From Bacteroides sp. (lineage in GTDB: Bacteria > Bacteroidota > Bacteroidia > Bacteroidales > Bacteroidaceae): 6,271 bases of DNA. Positions within the stretch are counted from its first letter, which is position 1. Every line of letters starts with the position of its first letter. Below are positions 1-5,915 of the stretch, one piece after another. Location: NCBI GenBank assembly GCA_019412865.1, contig DXOJ01000836.1, forward strand, positions 1 through 6,271, written 5' to 3'. The position numbers were made by a program, and so were the translations under genes. The notes under the pieces are model-generated. The model was not told the origin of the DNA and did not search any database. It saw nothing but the letters and a program-made list of their open reading frames with translations.

Positions 1-17
1 CTATAAATAAATAAGGT

Positions 18-860
18 ATGAAAACGAACTATGAAATTCGCTATGCTGCGCATCCGGAAGATGCAAAAAGTTATGATACAACAAGAATCCGCAGAGATTT
101 CTTAATCGAAAACATATTTGTCCCCAATGAAGTAAATATGGTATATTCCATGTACGACCGTATGGTGGTAGGTGGTGCGCTTCCGGTAGGAGAGGTGCTG
201 ACGCTCGAAGCGATTGATCCGCTGAAAGCTCCGTTCTTCCTCACCCGTCGCGAAATGGGTATCTACAATGTCGGCGGTCCCGGTATTGTGAAAGCTGGTG
301 ACGCAGAGTTCGAGCTGGACTATAAAGAAGCTCTTTATCTGGGTTCGGGCGATCGCGAAGTGACTTTCGAAAGCAAAGACGCTGCCCATCCTGCTAAATT
401 CTACTTCAACTCACTGACTGCACACCGCAACTATCCCGACCGTAAGGTGACGAAAGCCGATGCCGTGGTAGCTGAAATGGGCTCTTTGGAAGGTTCCAAT
501 CACCGCAACATCAATAAGATGTTGGTGAATCAGGTGTTGCCTACCTGCCAGTTGCAGATGGGTATGACGGAACTCGCTCCGGGAAGTGTGTGGAACACAA
601 TGCCGGCACACGTACACAGCCGTCGTATGGAAGCCTACTTCTATTTCGAGATCCCCGAAGATCATGCTATCTGCCACTTCATGGGTGAGGTAGGCGAGAC
701 GCGTCACGTATGGATGAAAGGCGATCAGGCCGTTCTTTCGCCCGAATGGTCAATCCACTCGGCTGCTGCTACCCACAACTATACCTTTATCTGGGGAATG
801 GGTGGCGAGAACCTCGACTACGGCGATCAGGACTTCTCGTTGATTACGGATTTGAAATAA
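18..860 (+). CDS. kduI: 5-dehydro-4-deoxy-D-glucuronate isomerase (KduI)
   Basis: Cytoplasmic zinc-dependent isomerase. It converts 5-dehydro-4-deoxy-D-glucuronate, the open-chain product of unsaturated uronates released by polysaccharide lyases and glucuronyl hydrolases, into 3-deoxy-D-glycero-2,5-hexodiulosonate, the substrate of KduD. The 280 residues match the family's usual length (278 in E. coli). The metal ligands known for the E. coli enzyme (His196, His198, Glu203, His245) appear here as H198, H200, E205 and H247, within MPAHVHSRRMEAYFYF and SIHSAAATHN. The C-terminal end GGENLDYGDQDF is also typical. The ATG at 18 is preceded by AAGG at 13-16, closer than a classical Shine-Dalgarno but usual in Bacteroides, and gives the expected N-terminus. 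kduD follows after 40 bp with no terminator between, so the two are probably co-transcribed from a promoter outside the window. Confidence 0.97.
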   Translation: MKTNYEIRYAAHPEDAKSYDTTRIRRDFLIENIFVPNEVNMVYSMYDRMVVGGALPVGEVLTLEAIDPLKAPFFLTRREMGIYNVGGPGIVKAGDAEFELDYKEALYLGSGDREVTFESKDAAHPAKFYFNSLTAHRNYPDRKVTKADAVVAEMGSLEGSNHRNINKMLVNQVLPTCQLQMGMTELAPGSVWNTMPAHVHSRRMEAYFYFEIPEDHAICHFMGEVGETRHVWMKGDQAVLSPEWSIHSAAATHNYTFIWGMGGENLDYGDQDFSLITDLK

Positions 861-900
861 CAACTACAATAATTTTCCTAATTTAATAACAAAAAGAATT

Positions 901-1704
901 ATGAATCAGTTTTTGAATTTTTCTTTGGAAGGTAAAGTAGCTCTCGTTACAGGTGCTTCTTATGGTATCGGATTTGCTATTGCTTCTGCATTTGCAGAAC
1001 AAGGCGCTAAAATTTGTTTTAACGACATCAATCAAGAGTTGGTAGACAAAGGTATGGCTGCTTATGCTGAAAAAGGTATCAAAGCTCACGGTTACGTATG
1101 CGACGTGACAGACGAACCGGCTGTTCAGGCGATGGTTGCTACGATTGCGAAAGAAGTAGGTACAATTGATATCCTTGTAAATAACGCAGGTATTATCCGT
1201 CGTGTTCCTATGCACGAGATGGATGCTGCTGATTTCCGTCGTGTAATCGACATCGACTTGAATGCTCCGTTCATCGTTGCTAAGGCTGTTTTGCCGGCTA
1301 TGATGGAAAAACGTGCAGGTAAGATCATCAACATCTGTTCTATGATGTCCGAACTGGGTCGTGAAACTGTATCTGCTTACGCTGCTGCTAAAGGTGGTTT
1401 GAAGATGCTGACTCGCAATATCTGTTCTGAATATGGTGAATACAACATCCAGTGTAATGGTATCGGTCCGGGTTACATCGCTACTCCGCAAACTGCTCCT
1501 CTTCGTGAGCCGCAGGCAGACGGAAGCCGTCACCCATTCGATTCATTCATCTGCGCTAAGACTCCTGCCGGTCGTTGGTTGAATCCGGAAGAACTGACAG
1601 GTCCTGCCGTGTTCCTTGCTTCTGAAGCTTCTAACGCTGTTAACGGTCACATTCTCTACGTAGATGGTGGTATTCTTGCTTATATCGGAAAACAACCGAA
1701 ATAA
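901..1704 (+). CDS. kduD: KduD-type SDR: 2-dehydro-3-deoxy-D-gluconate 5-dehydrogenase (often annotated gluconate 5-dehydrogenase)
   Basis: Cytoplasmic short-chain dehydrogenase/reductase of 267 residues. The classical SDR signature is complete: cofactor loop TGASYGIG at 17-24, NNAG at 94-97, and the catalytic residues N121, S147, Y160 and K164 with standard spacing. The acidic end of strand beta2 (FNDIN, D42) favours NAD(H) over NADP(H). Sequence alone does not cleanly separate KduD from gluconate 5-dehydrogenase (IdnO) within this subfamily. The position directly behind kduI argues for the KduD reaction, reducing 3-deoxy-D-glycero-2,5-hexodiulosonate to 2-keto-3-deoxy-D-gluconate. The downstream kinase and aldolase are not in the window. 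The gene leans on codons such as GCT, CGT and GGT, which suggests high expression. A strong hairpin terminator follows at 1727-1780. SDR membership is certain; the substrate is inferred from context. Confidence 0.9.
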   Translation: MNQFLNFSLEGKVALVTGASYGIGFAIASAFAEQGAKICFNDINQELVDKGMAAYAEKGIKAHGYVCDVTDEPAVQAMVATIAKEVGTIDILVNNAGIIRRVPMHEMDAADFRRVIDIDLNAPFIVAKAVLPAMMEKRAGKIINICSMMSELGRETVSAYAAAKGGLKMLTRNICSEYGEYNIQCNGIGPGYIATPQTAPLREPQADGSRHPFDSFICAKTPAGRWLNPEELTGPAVFLASEASNAVNGHILYVDGGILAYIGKQPK

Positions 1705-1726
1705 TATAAGATAGAAGAGATTCCGG

Positions 1727-1780
1727 TAAGGTGATAGAATGGCAAAGAGCATCCTCTTTTCATCTGTCACCTTATTTTTT
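1727..1780 (+). terminator. Nested Rho-independent terminator of the kduI-kduD unit
   Basis: The arms 1727-1738 (TAAGGTGATAGA) and 1763-1774 (TCTGTCACCTTA) pair over 12 bp with one G-U wobble, and T6 follows at 1775-1780. The 24-nt loop holds a second perfect 6-bp hairpin, AAAGAG 1744-1749 with CTCTTT 1754-1759 around CATC. Its position 22 bp after the kduD stop fits transcript termination. It partly or fully separates the kdu pair from the DUF4861 gene. Confidence 0.85.
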
Positions 1781-1789
1781 ATTATTCCC

Positions 1790-1818
1790 TTTGCAGGATA
1801 TAATAGCCTCTAATTTAC
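1790..1818 (+). promoter_or_regulatory. Possible weak Bacteroides-type promoter before the DUF4861 gene
   Basis: TTTG at 1790-1793 resembles the -33 element. TAATTTAC at 1811-1818 matches four of the six fixed bases of TAnnTTTG. The 17-bp spacing is a little short. The main support is indirect: the terminator just upstream implies that the next gene needs its own start. The motif match alone is weak. Confidence 0.25.
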
Positions 1819-1852
1819 AAAGTATATGTTATTTATTCAATGTAGACTAATT

Positions 1853-3094
1853 ATGAGAAAGATATTAATTCTGTTTGCTGTAGCCTTGATCGGTTTTGCT
1901 TCCTGTGCCGACAGCAAGCAGTCAATGACAGTCACAGTGACCAATCCTTTGGCTCTTGAACGGGCAGGGGAGATGGTTGAAGTGCCGATGAGCGATGTGG
2001 TCGCTAAATTGAAACTGGCGGATACGGCACAAATTGTGGTGCTTGACGTCGACGGTCAGCAAGTGCCTTATCAGGTGACGTATGATGAGAAGGTGGTCTT
2101 CCCCGTTACGGTAGGGGCAAACAGTGCGGTTACTTATACCATTCAACCGGGCACACCTGCACCTTTTGATGTCATTGCTTGCGGTAAATACTACCCCGAA
2201 CGTCTGGACGACGTTGCCTGGGAGAATGATCTTGGCGGATTCCGTGCTTATGGTCCTGCTTTGCAGGCTCGTGGAGAACGTGGTTTCGGCTACGATCTTT
2301 TTACGAAGTATAACACTACGGAGCCGATTTTGGAATCTCTGTATGCTGAAGAGCTCAATCCTGAAAAGCGTGCCAAGATAGCCGAACTGAAAAAGACAGA
2401 CCCGAAAGCCGCTTCCGAATTGCAGAATGCCATCTCTTACCATATCGACCATGGATACGGTATGGATTGCTATGCCGTAGGACCCACATTGGGTGCCGGC
2501 GTTGCCGCTTTGATGGCAGGTGACACTATTATCTATCCTTACTGCTATCGCACACAGGAAATCCTTGATAATGGTCCGCTGCGTTTCACGGTGAAGCTGG
2601 AGTTTAATCCGCTGGTGGTCCGTGGAGATTCTAACGTGGTGGAAACACGCGTCATCTCCTTGGATGCAGGTTCTTATCTCAATAAAACAGTTGTTTCATA
2701 TACCAATTTGAAAGAAGCAATGCCGGTAACTACGGGACTTGTGTTGCGTGAACCGGACGGTGCGGTGGTGGCAGACGCTGCAAATGGCTATATCACTTAC
2801 GTAGATCCTACAACTGACCGTAGCGGTGCAAACGGTAAGATATTTGTCGGTGCTGCGTTCCCTGCACAGGTAAAAGAGGCGAAAGTGGTTCTTCTTTCCG
2901 AAAAGGAAAAGAAAGATCGTGGCGGAGCCGACGGTCATGTGCTGGCTATCAGCGAATATGAGCCGGGTGCTGAATATACTTATTACTGGGGATCTGCCTG
3001 GGATAAGGCGGCTATCAAGACTCCGGATGCCTGGAATAAATACATGGCTGAATATGCGCAGAAATTGCGTACTCCGCTGGCGGTGGCATATTAA
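1853..3094 (+). CDS. DUF4861 family lipoprotein
   Basis: Exported lipoprotein of 413 residues belonging, by my recognition of its conserved blocks, to the DUF4861 family, whose biochemical function is unknown to me. The ATG at 1853 was chosen over the in-frame ATG at 1826 because it gives a clean lipoprotein signal peptide: MRK, a hydrophobic stretch, then FASC with the lipid-modified cysteine at residue 18. The residues after the cysteine (ADSKQ) lack an acidic run, so a periplasm-facing location is more likely than the cell surface. Family-like blocks are ERLDDVAWEND (about 116-126) followed by AYGPAL, then SYHIDHGYGMDCY and VGPTLGAG (about 195-216), LDNGPLR (about 238-244), and a C-terminal YYWGSAWDK segment. 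The length suggests a complete protein. It follows kduI-kduD on the same strand, which ties it by context to uronate-containing polysaccharide use, possibly as a periplasmic sugar-processing or binding protein. That role is inference. Confidence 0.87.
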   Translation: MRKILILFAVALIGFASCADSKQSMTVTVTNPLALERAGEMVEVPMSDVVAKLKLADTAQIVVLDVDGQQVPYQVTYDEKVVFPVTVGANSAVTYTIQPGTPAPFDVIACGKYYPERLDDVAWENDLGGFRAYGPALQARGERGFGYDLFTKYNTTEPILESLYAEELNPEKRAKIAELKKTDPKAASELQNAISYHIDHGYGMDCYAVGPTLGAGVAALMAGDTIIYPYCYRTQEILDNGPLRFTVKLEFNPLVVRGDSNVVETRVISLDAGSYLNKTVVSYTNLKEAMPVTTGLVLREPDGAVVADAANGYITYVDPTTDRSGANGKIFVGAAFPAQVKEAKVVLLSEKEKKDRGGADGHVLAISEYEPGAEYTYYWGSAWDKAAIKTPDAWNKYMAEYAQKLRTPLAVAY

Positions 3095-3134
3095 TGCGCT
3101 AAATTGCTTATACGATCACAAAAAGAGGATTGTC

Positions 3135-3169
3135 GGGGTATGTCGAAATACCTTCTTTAATTTCTTTTT
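3135..3169 (+). terminator. Possible weak terminator after the DUF4861 gene
   Basis: GGTAT at 3137-3141 pairs with ATACC at 3148-3152 around a 6-nt loop, and two G-U pairs at the base extend it to 3135 and 3154. A T-rich stretch (TTCTTTAATTTCTTTTT) follows to 3169. The stem is short, so the call rests mainly on the T-rich tail and the position 40 bp after the stop codon. Confidence 0.35.
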
Positions 3170-3218
3170 AGTCACGGAGTGAGTGATTTGTTATTGAATA
3201 TCATGCGTCTTTTTCAAT

Positions 3219-3265
3219 AGATTAGGCAAAAGTTTCTTTGATAAAAAGAAACTTTTGCCTAATCT
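3219..3265. repeat. Perfect 21-bp inverted repeat with 5-nt loop in a convergent intergenic region
   Basis: The left arm 3219-3239 and right arm 3245-3265 are exact reverse complements over 21 bp (the left arm begins AGATTAGGCAAAAG), with GATAA as the loop. It lies between the convergent DUF4861 and lipocalin-like genes, where a bidirectional terminator is expected, but neither side carries a clean T tract. It may instead be a dispersed chromosomal palindrome, a transcript-end stabiliser, or a short non-autonomous element. Confidence 0.85.
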
Positions 3266-3267
3266 TG

Positions 3268-3293
3268 TCTTTCTAAAGAAGAAAGAAATTTTT
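3268..3293 (+). terminator. Small hairpin with T5 tail beside the palindrome
   Basis: TCTTTCT 3268-3274 pairs with AGAAAGA 3280-3286 around AAAGA, and T5 follows at 3289-3293. It is A/T-rich and only 7 bp, but lies directly behind the large palindrome on the + strand, so together they may stop rightward transcription before it runs antisense into the lipocalin-like gene. Confidence 0.35.
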
Positions 3294-3312
3294 GTGTTAC
3301 AATGTTTTTGAG

Positions 3313-3783
3313 CTATCTCTTAAAAGCGTGTTGTTCGTAATATTCGTATGTCGTTCCGTCTTCTTTCTCTTTTTCACGAAGTTCATAGATTAATTCATTA
3401 TCAGTCATTGTGGTCACTGTCCACACTTCTGTGTAATTATCTTCTTCAGTGTCGATGAGAGTCAGCTTATTGCCGGAGTAACTCCATGTACCATGATAAT
3501 AATTAGTACTTCCGGAAGAGTTATAAACGTCTTTCTCGACATAAGTACCATCTTCCTTGAACTCTATGGAGTAACGATTGGTTCCATTTACAAAATCTTC
3601 TTTAGAGTCACTTACTTTTTCACCATCTTCCCATTCTTGTGAAAGATAGTACACTCCATTCCATGTTCCTAACAGTAAATCGCGTGAACCGACAGTGTCA
3701 TCGTCGTCATCGCCACAGGAATAAATGCTGAATGACAGTAATACTGCAACTATGCAAACAGTTGCTTTCCAGATTGTTTTCAT
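3313..3783 (-). CDS. Lipocalin-like, probably surface-exposed lipoprotein
   Basis: Small exported lipoprotein of 156 residues. A signal peptide (MKTIWKATVC onward, hydrophobic) ends in SIYSC with the lipidated cysteine at residue 23. It is followed at once by GDDDDD (aspartates 25-29), which matches the acidic lipoprotein export signal that sends Bacteroidota lipoproteins to the outer face of the outer membrane. The mature part looks like a lipocalin-like domain: LLGTWNG (37-43) opens it, a second GTW (98-100) begins YSGNKLTL, and beta-strand alternation with acidic turns runs to the end. The ligand and function are unknown. It lies 48 bp behind the secreted-protein gene at 4554-3832 with no terminator between, so the two are likely co-transcribed. 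The lipoprotein call is firm, the surface location is a family-based inference, and the domain assignment is moderate. Confidence 0.83.
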   Translation of the reverse strand: MKTIWKATVCIVAVLLSFSIYSCGDDDDDTVGSRDLLLGTWNGVYYLSQEWEDGEKVSDSKEDFVNGTNRYSIEFKEDGTYVEKDVYNSSGSTNYYHGTWSYSGNKLTLIDTEEDNYTEVWTVTTMTDNELIYELREKEKEDGTTYEYYEQHAFKR

Positions 3784-3831
3784 AATAAATTGTTTTAATT
3801 GTTTGATTTTGAGATGATTTGTTTTATGGGT

Positions 3832-4554
3832 TTATTTGATAATCGTTTCCACATGTCCATTCTTGAAGAACAGGTAGAACGAGCTGGAATACATCCATTG
3901 CACTTCTCCATTTGATTCTTGAATAGTCTGCGGTTTGCCGAAAGCCAGCAGACATTCATCTTCCGTCATGCCTTTCACCGGCTTGTTGATGCTGATTTCA
4001 TTCCAGTGAGTGATTGGTGAAAGTTGCTTCATTACGATGAAGTCGAACATTTTATTTAATACTTGCGATTCCACCTGTACGAAGTCATCCATGATTTCTT
4101 TGTGAGATGCTTTCTTGTCCGGTTGCAACTTCTCCATGGGAGTGATTTTCTTCATTATCACTGCTGATGATTCTATCCGTATATTGGAAAGATAGTAGAC
4201 CAACTTGCCGTCTTTTACTTGAAACAGGGCTTTGCAATAGTAAGTATTCTTCTGATTTGAATCTGCTTGCGAGGCAAGTATCAGATCGCAACTGAAGTTT
4301 TTAGCCGGTACGTTTACCTCTGTGATCCCTTCCCGTAGCTGCGGACAGACATTTTTGATGGTCCATAACAGTGCATTAGCGTAGATGTTCTCGTCTTGCA
4401 TGCTGCTGAAAGGGGTAAATCCGCTGACCACATATTTATTGCCGTCTGCACTGATGGGATAGCTCTTTTTCTGTTCGGTGAAAGTCTGTGCTATCAGCGG
4501 GATAACTCCCGTCAGCAGATACATGATTGCCAGAAATTGTCGTTTGGTCATCAT
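3832..4554 (-). CDS. Secreted protein, DUF4468-like N-terminal part and BamE/SmpA-like C-terminal end
   Basis: Predicted exported protein of 240 residues. Residues 1 to about 23 form a signal peptide (MMTKRQ, a hydrophobic core, IAQ); either of the two adjacent ATG codons could be the start. Residues about 30-180 are a mixed alpha/beta region (YVVSGFTPF, ALLWTIKN, CKALFQVKDGKLVYYLSNIRI) that reminds me of DUF4468-type domains of Bacteroidota, a weak assignment. The end is more telling: GMTEDECLLAFGKPQT (195-210), then GEVQWMY and FYLFFKNGHVETI, has the layout of the small BamE/SmpA/OmlA fold (short helix, lGkP turn, WxY strand, f.nG.v strand). No lipobox is present, so it is probably soluble in the periplasm. 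It shares a likely transcript with the lipocalin-like gene 48 bp downstream. Its start lies only about 20 bp from a strong terminator hairpin. No enzymatic motif is visible. Confidence 0.82.
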   Translation of the reverse strand: MMTKRQFLAIMYLLTGVIPLIAQTFTEQKKSYPISADGNKYVVSGFTPFSSMQDENIYANALLWTIKNVCPQLREGITEVNVPAKNFSCDLILASQADSNQKNTYYCKALFQVKDGKLVYYLSNIRIESSAVIMKKITPMEKLQPDKKASHKEIMDDFVQVESQVLNKMFDFIVMKQLSPITHWNEISINKPVKGMTEDECLLAFGKPQTIQESNGEVQWMYSSSFYLFFKNGHVETIIK

Positions 4555-4568
4555 ATTCCGTTATTTTT

Positions 4569-4621
4569 AAGAAAACAGCATCCACGGCCCTTTTTGCGAA
4601 GAGAAAAGATCGTGGACGCTG
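4569..4621 (-). terminator. Rho-independent terminator after the beta-barrel protein gene
   Basis: Read on the - strand, 4621-4611 pairs with 4586-4576 over 11 bp with one G-U wobble (CAGCGTCCACG with CGTGGATGCTG), followed by TTTTCTT. On the + strand the wobble would be an A-C mismatch, so the structure favours leftward transcripts. The loop contains a second A/T hairpin (CTTTT 4604-4608 read on the - strand, with AAAAG 4590-4594). It lies 36 bp past the beta-barrel stop and ends about 20 bp before the next start codon. Confidence 0.8.
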
Positions 4622-4656
4622 AATAAATAATATGGTTTATTGAGGTTTGGTTGTCC

Positions 4657-5292
4657 TTAGAAGGCAATACCCAGACGAATCATAAAGTTACTGGTCTTGA
4701 ATCCGTCGGCATCGCTGAATGTATCTATGAATCCGCGTTGATAGGTGAGATCCAGGTTGAAACGGTCGTACCAGACTCCTACACCGATATTCATACCGGC
4801 ATCGAAATGATTGTAGTCAACTTCCATGTAATCTGCGTAATCTCCCCAACTGATGCTCTCTCCGTCTGCTTTCATTTTGCTCGTGTAATCGTAGCTGGCA
4901 AAGACTCCTACATGCGGGTCGATATGAACATTGTCCGCCACTGCAAATTTCCATCCGAATGTGAACGGAGAGTATTGTATATTATGAGCCATGCACTTCG
5001 TGTCTTCCACTTTGAAACCACGGGAGCCGAGTCCAAATTCCATTCCCCAGTATCCTCCTGTGCTGCCTAAAGGCTTCTGGTAGCCAAATGTTGCGTTATA
5101 TCCGATGTTTGAGTCAGCTCCTTCGGCTCCGTCACCGGAGAAGTTCATGATATTCAAACCTGCACGCAAGAACCATTGTGTGCTGCTGGCTTGCTTCTCT
5201 GTTTTGACGATTGCACTTCTGGATGATACGATTTGCGCTTGAGTTCCTACGCACAATAAGAGTGCGGCAATCATTGATAGTACTTTTTTCAT
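4657..5292 (-). CDS. Outer-membrane beta-barrel (porin-family) protein
   Basis: Exported protein of 211 residues, likely a small outer-membrane beta-barrel of the OMP_b-brl type common in Bacteroidota. A signal peptide (MKKVLSMIAALLLCVG, then TQAQ) is cleaved near residue 20. The mature part alternates aromatic and hydrophobic residues with glycine in strand-like segments: WFLRAGLNIMNF, NIGYNATFGYQKP, YWGMEFGLGSRGF, FTFGWKFAVA, HVGVFASYDY, FDAGMNIGVGVWY and FNLDLTYQRGF. It ends in FMIRLGIAF, with the terminal phenylalanine usual for BAM-dependent barrels. The size fits about eight strands. The ligand is unknown. The gene starts 20 bp after the end of the frameshifted upstream gene, so they probably share a transcript, which ends at the terminator at 4621-4569. 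The ATG at 5292 has no clear Shine-Dalgarno but an A/T-rich leader. Confidence 0.9.
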   Translation of the reverse strand: MKKVLSMIAALLLCVGTQAQIVSSRSAIVKTEKQASSTQWFLRAGLNIMNFSGDGAEGADSNIGYNATFGYQKPLGSTGGYWGMEFGLGSRGFKVEDTKCMAHNIQYSPFTFGWKFAVADNVHIDPHVGVFASYDYTSKMKADGESISWGDYADYMEVDYNHFDAGMNIGVGVWYDRFNLDLTYQRGFIDTFSDADGFKTSNFMIRLGIAF

Positions 5293-5312
5293 TGTTATTT
5301 ATGTTTTAGTGA

Positions 5313-5803
5313 TTAATTCTTATTCTTAACGACAGGTGCTATCTGGCTTTTTCCATCCGTGGGTGATAACTTCTGCAGACGTATCCATTCATAATCGTCC
5401 TGGGTGGCAGGATGCCAGTTGACAAAGATGCCGGGATAACCTACTACTGTAACCGTGTATCCCCCTGTTTTTTCATTATCTTCCACTTGAAAGTGGCTCC
5501 CATGATGACATCGCAGTTGTATTTGATGGTGGACAGATACGTCCCCCATGCACGGATGTTGTCAAGTTCTCCTTTCATGGCGATCTCCACTTCCTCTTTG
5601 CTTAGTGTCCATTCATCCTTGATTCGTCCCTTATCTTCCAGTATTTTCACCTCGACAACTGTGGGTTTGACACAAACTTCAGTAACTGCATCGCCTGCAC
5701 GTGCCTGTGCATCACGAAACTTGAAGACCGTCTTTTGCGCATGGGCTCCGACGGCACAACTGACAACCAGAGCAATAATCAGAAATAGTTTTTTCGTTTT
5801 CAT
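5313..5803 (-). pseudogene. Secreted protein gene interrupted by a one-base frameshift (hypothetical Bacteroides family)
   Basis: The first frame (5803-5444, 119 codons) starts with a clear signal peptide (MKTKKLFLIIALVVSCAVGA, then HAQ) and runs through WTLSKEEVEIAM and IKYNCDVIMGATFKW to a stop soon after KIMKKQG. The continuation lies in the neighbouring frame: EKTGGYTVTVVGYPGIF, then VNWHPATQDDYEWIRLQKL, ending at 5313. The frames meet at codons ATG-AAA-AAA-CAG-GGG-GAT (5476-5459), an A6 tract two bases before a G5 tract. One extra base in either tract would restore a single 163-residue protein. This could be a true lesion, a sequencing error, slipped-strand phase variation, or slippage on the A tract; the sequence cannot decide. 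The joined protein resembles a small secreted family I recall from Bacteroides, of unknown function. A -7-like element lies upstream at 5835-5842 and the beta-barrel gene follows 20 bp downstream. Confidence 0.8.
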
Positions 5804-5834
5804 GTCCTTTTGTGATTATATGTTAATATGCCTG

Positions 5835-5842
5835 CAAAGGTA
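5835..5842 (-). promoter_or_regulatory. Bacteroidota -7 promoter element (TAnnTTTG) before the frameshifted gene
   Basis: The - strand reads TACCTTTG, an exact match to the Bacteroidota -7 consensus TAnnTTTG, 31 bp before the ATG at 5803. That leaves room for a start site and a short A/T-rich leader. No well-spaced TTTG -33 element is visible; TTTC lies farther upstream than usual. It would drive the split gene and the beta-barrel gene. The octamer can occur by chance a few times in a window this size, so position is the main support. Confidence 0.5.
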
Positions 5843-5896
5843 TGCGAAAGGAGTATACTACCGGGTGAAAGCATAGTTCCAAGAACGATACGGAAT

Positions 5897-5915
5897 TGTA
5901 TCCTATTTGGATACA
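5897..5915. other. Small hairpin overlapping the XRE stop codon
   Basis: TGTATCC 5897-5903 pairs perfectly with GGATACA 5909-5915 around a 5-nt loop. A competing pairing exists: GATAC 5887-5891 with GTATC 5898-5902. The XRE stop TAG (5905-5903) lies inside the structure. No T tract follows on the - strand, so it is not a convincing terminator. The repeated GATAC/GTATC blocks could also be an operator-like site near the next promoter. Confidence 0.35.

Noticed and set aside
883..1533. Long 216-codon open frame antisense to kduD
   Set aside because: It lies wholly opposite a gene with a complete set of SDR motifs, and its protein is rich in Ser, Thr, Arg and His with no recognisable domain, as expected of a shadow frame.
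1826..1852. Upstream ATG of the DUF4861 gene as the start
   Set aside because: It would add MLFIQCRLI before a normal lipoprotein signal peptide; the ATG at 1853 gives the standard basic start, hydrophobic core and lipobox.
1922..2452. 176-codon open frame antisense to the DUF4861 gene
   Set aside because: It overlaps a well-supported lipoprotein gene and has no signal peptide, domain or start context of its own.
3095..3312. Small gene or sRNA in the convergent gap
   Set aside because: No open frame with a plausible start and no promoter motif was seen; the interval is explained by hairpins and the palindrome.
4651..5070. 139-codon + strand frame opposite the beta-barrel gene
   Set aside because: The - strand frame has a signal peptide, barrel-like strands and a terminal Phe; the + strand frame has none of these.
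5459..5476. Programmed -1 ribosomal frameshift at the A tract of the split gene
   Set aside because: The classical heptamer A-AAA-AAC is present as letters but in the wrong register: the zero frame reads AAA-AAA-CAG, and the base before is G. Slippage on A6 is possible but unsupported, so a lesion, phase variation or sequencing error is preferred.
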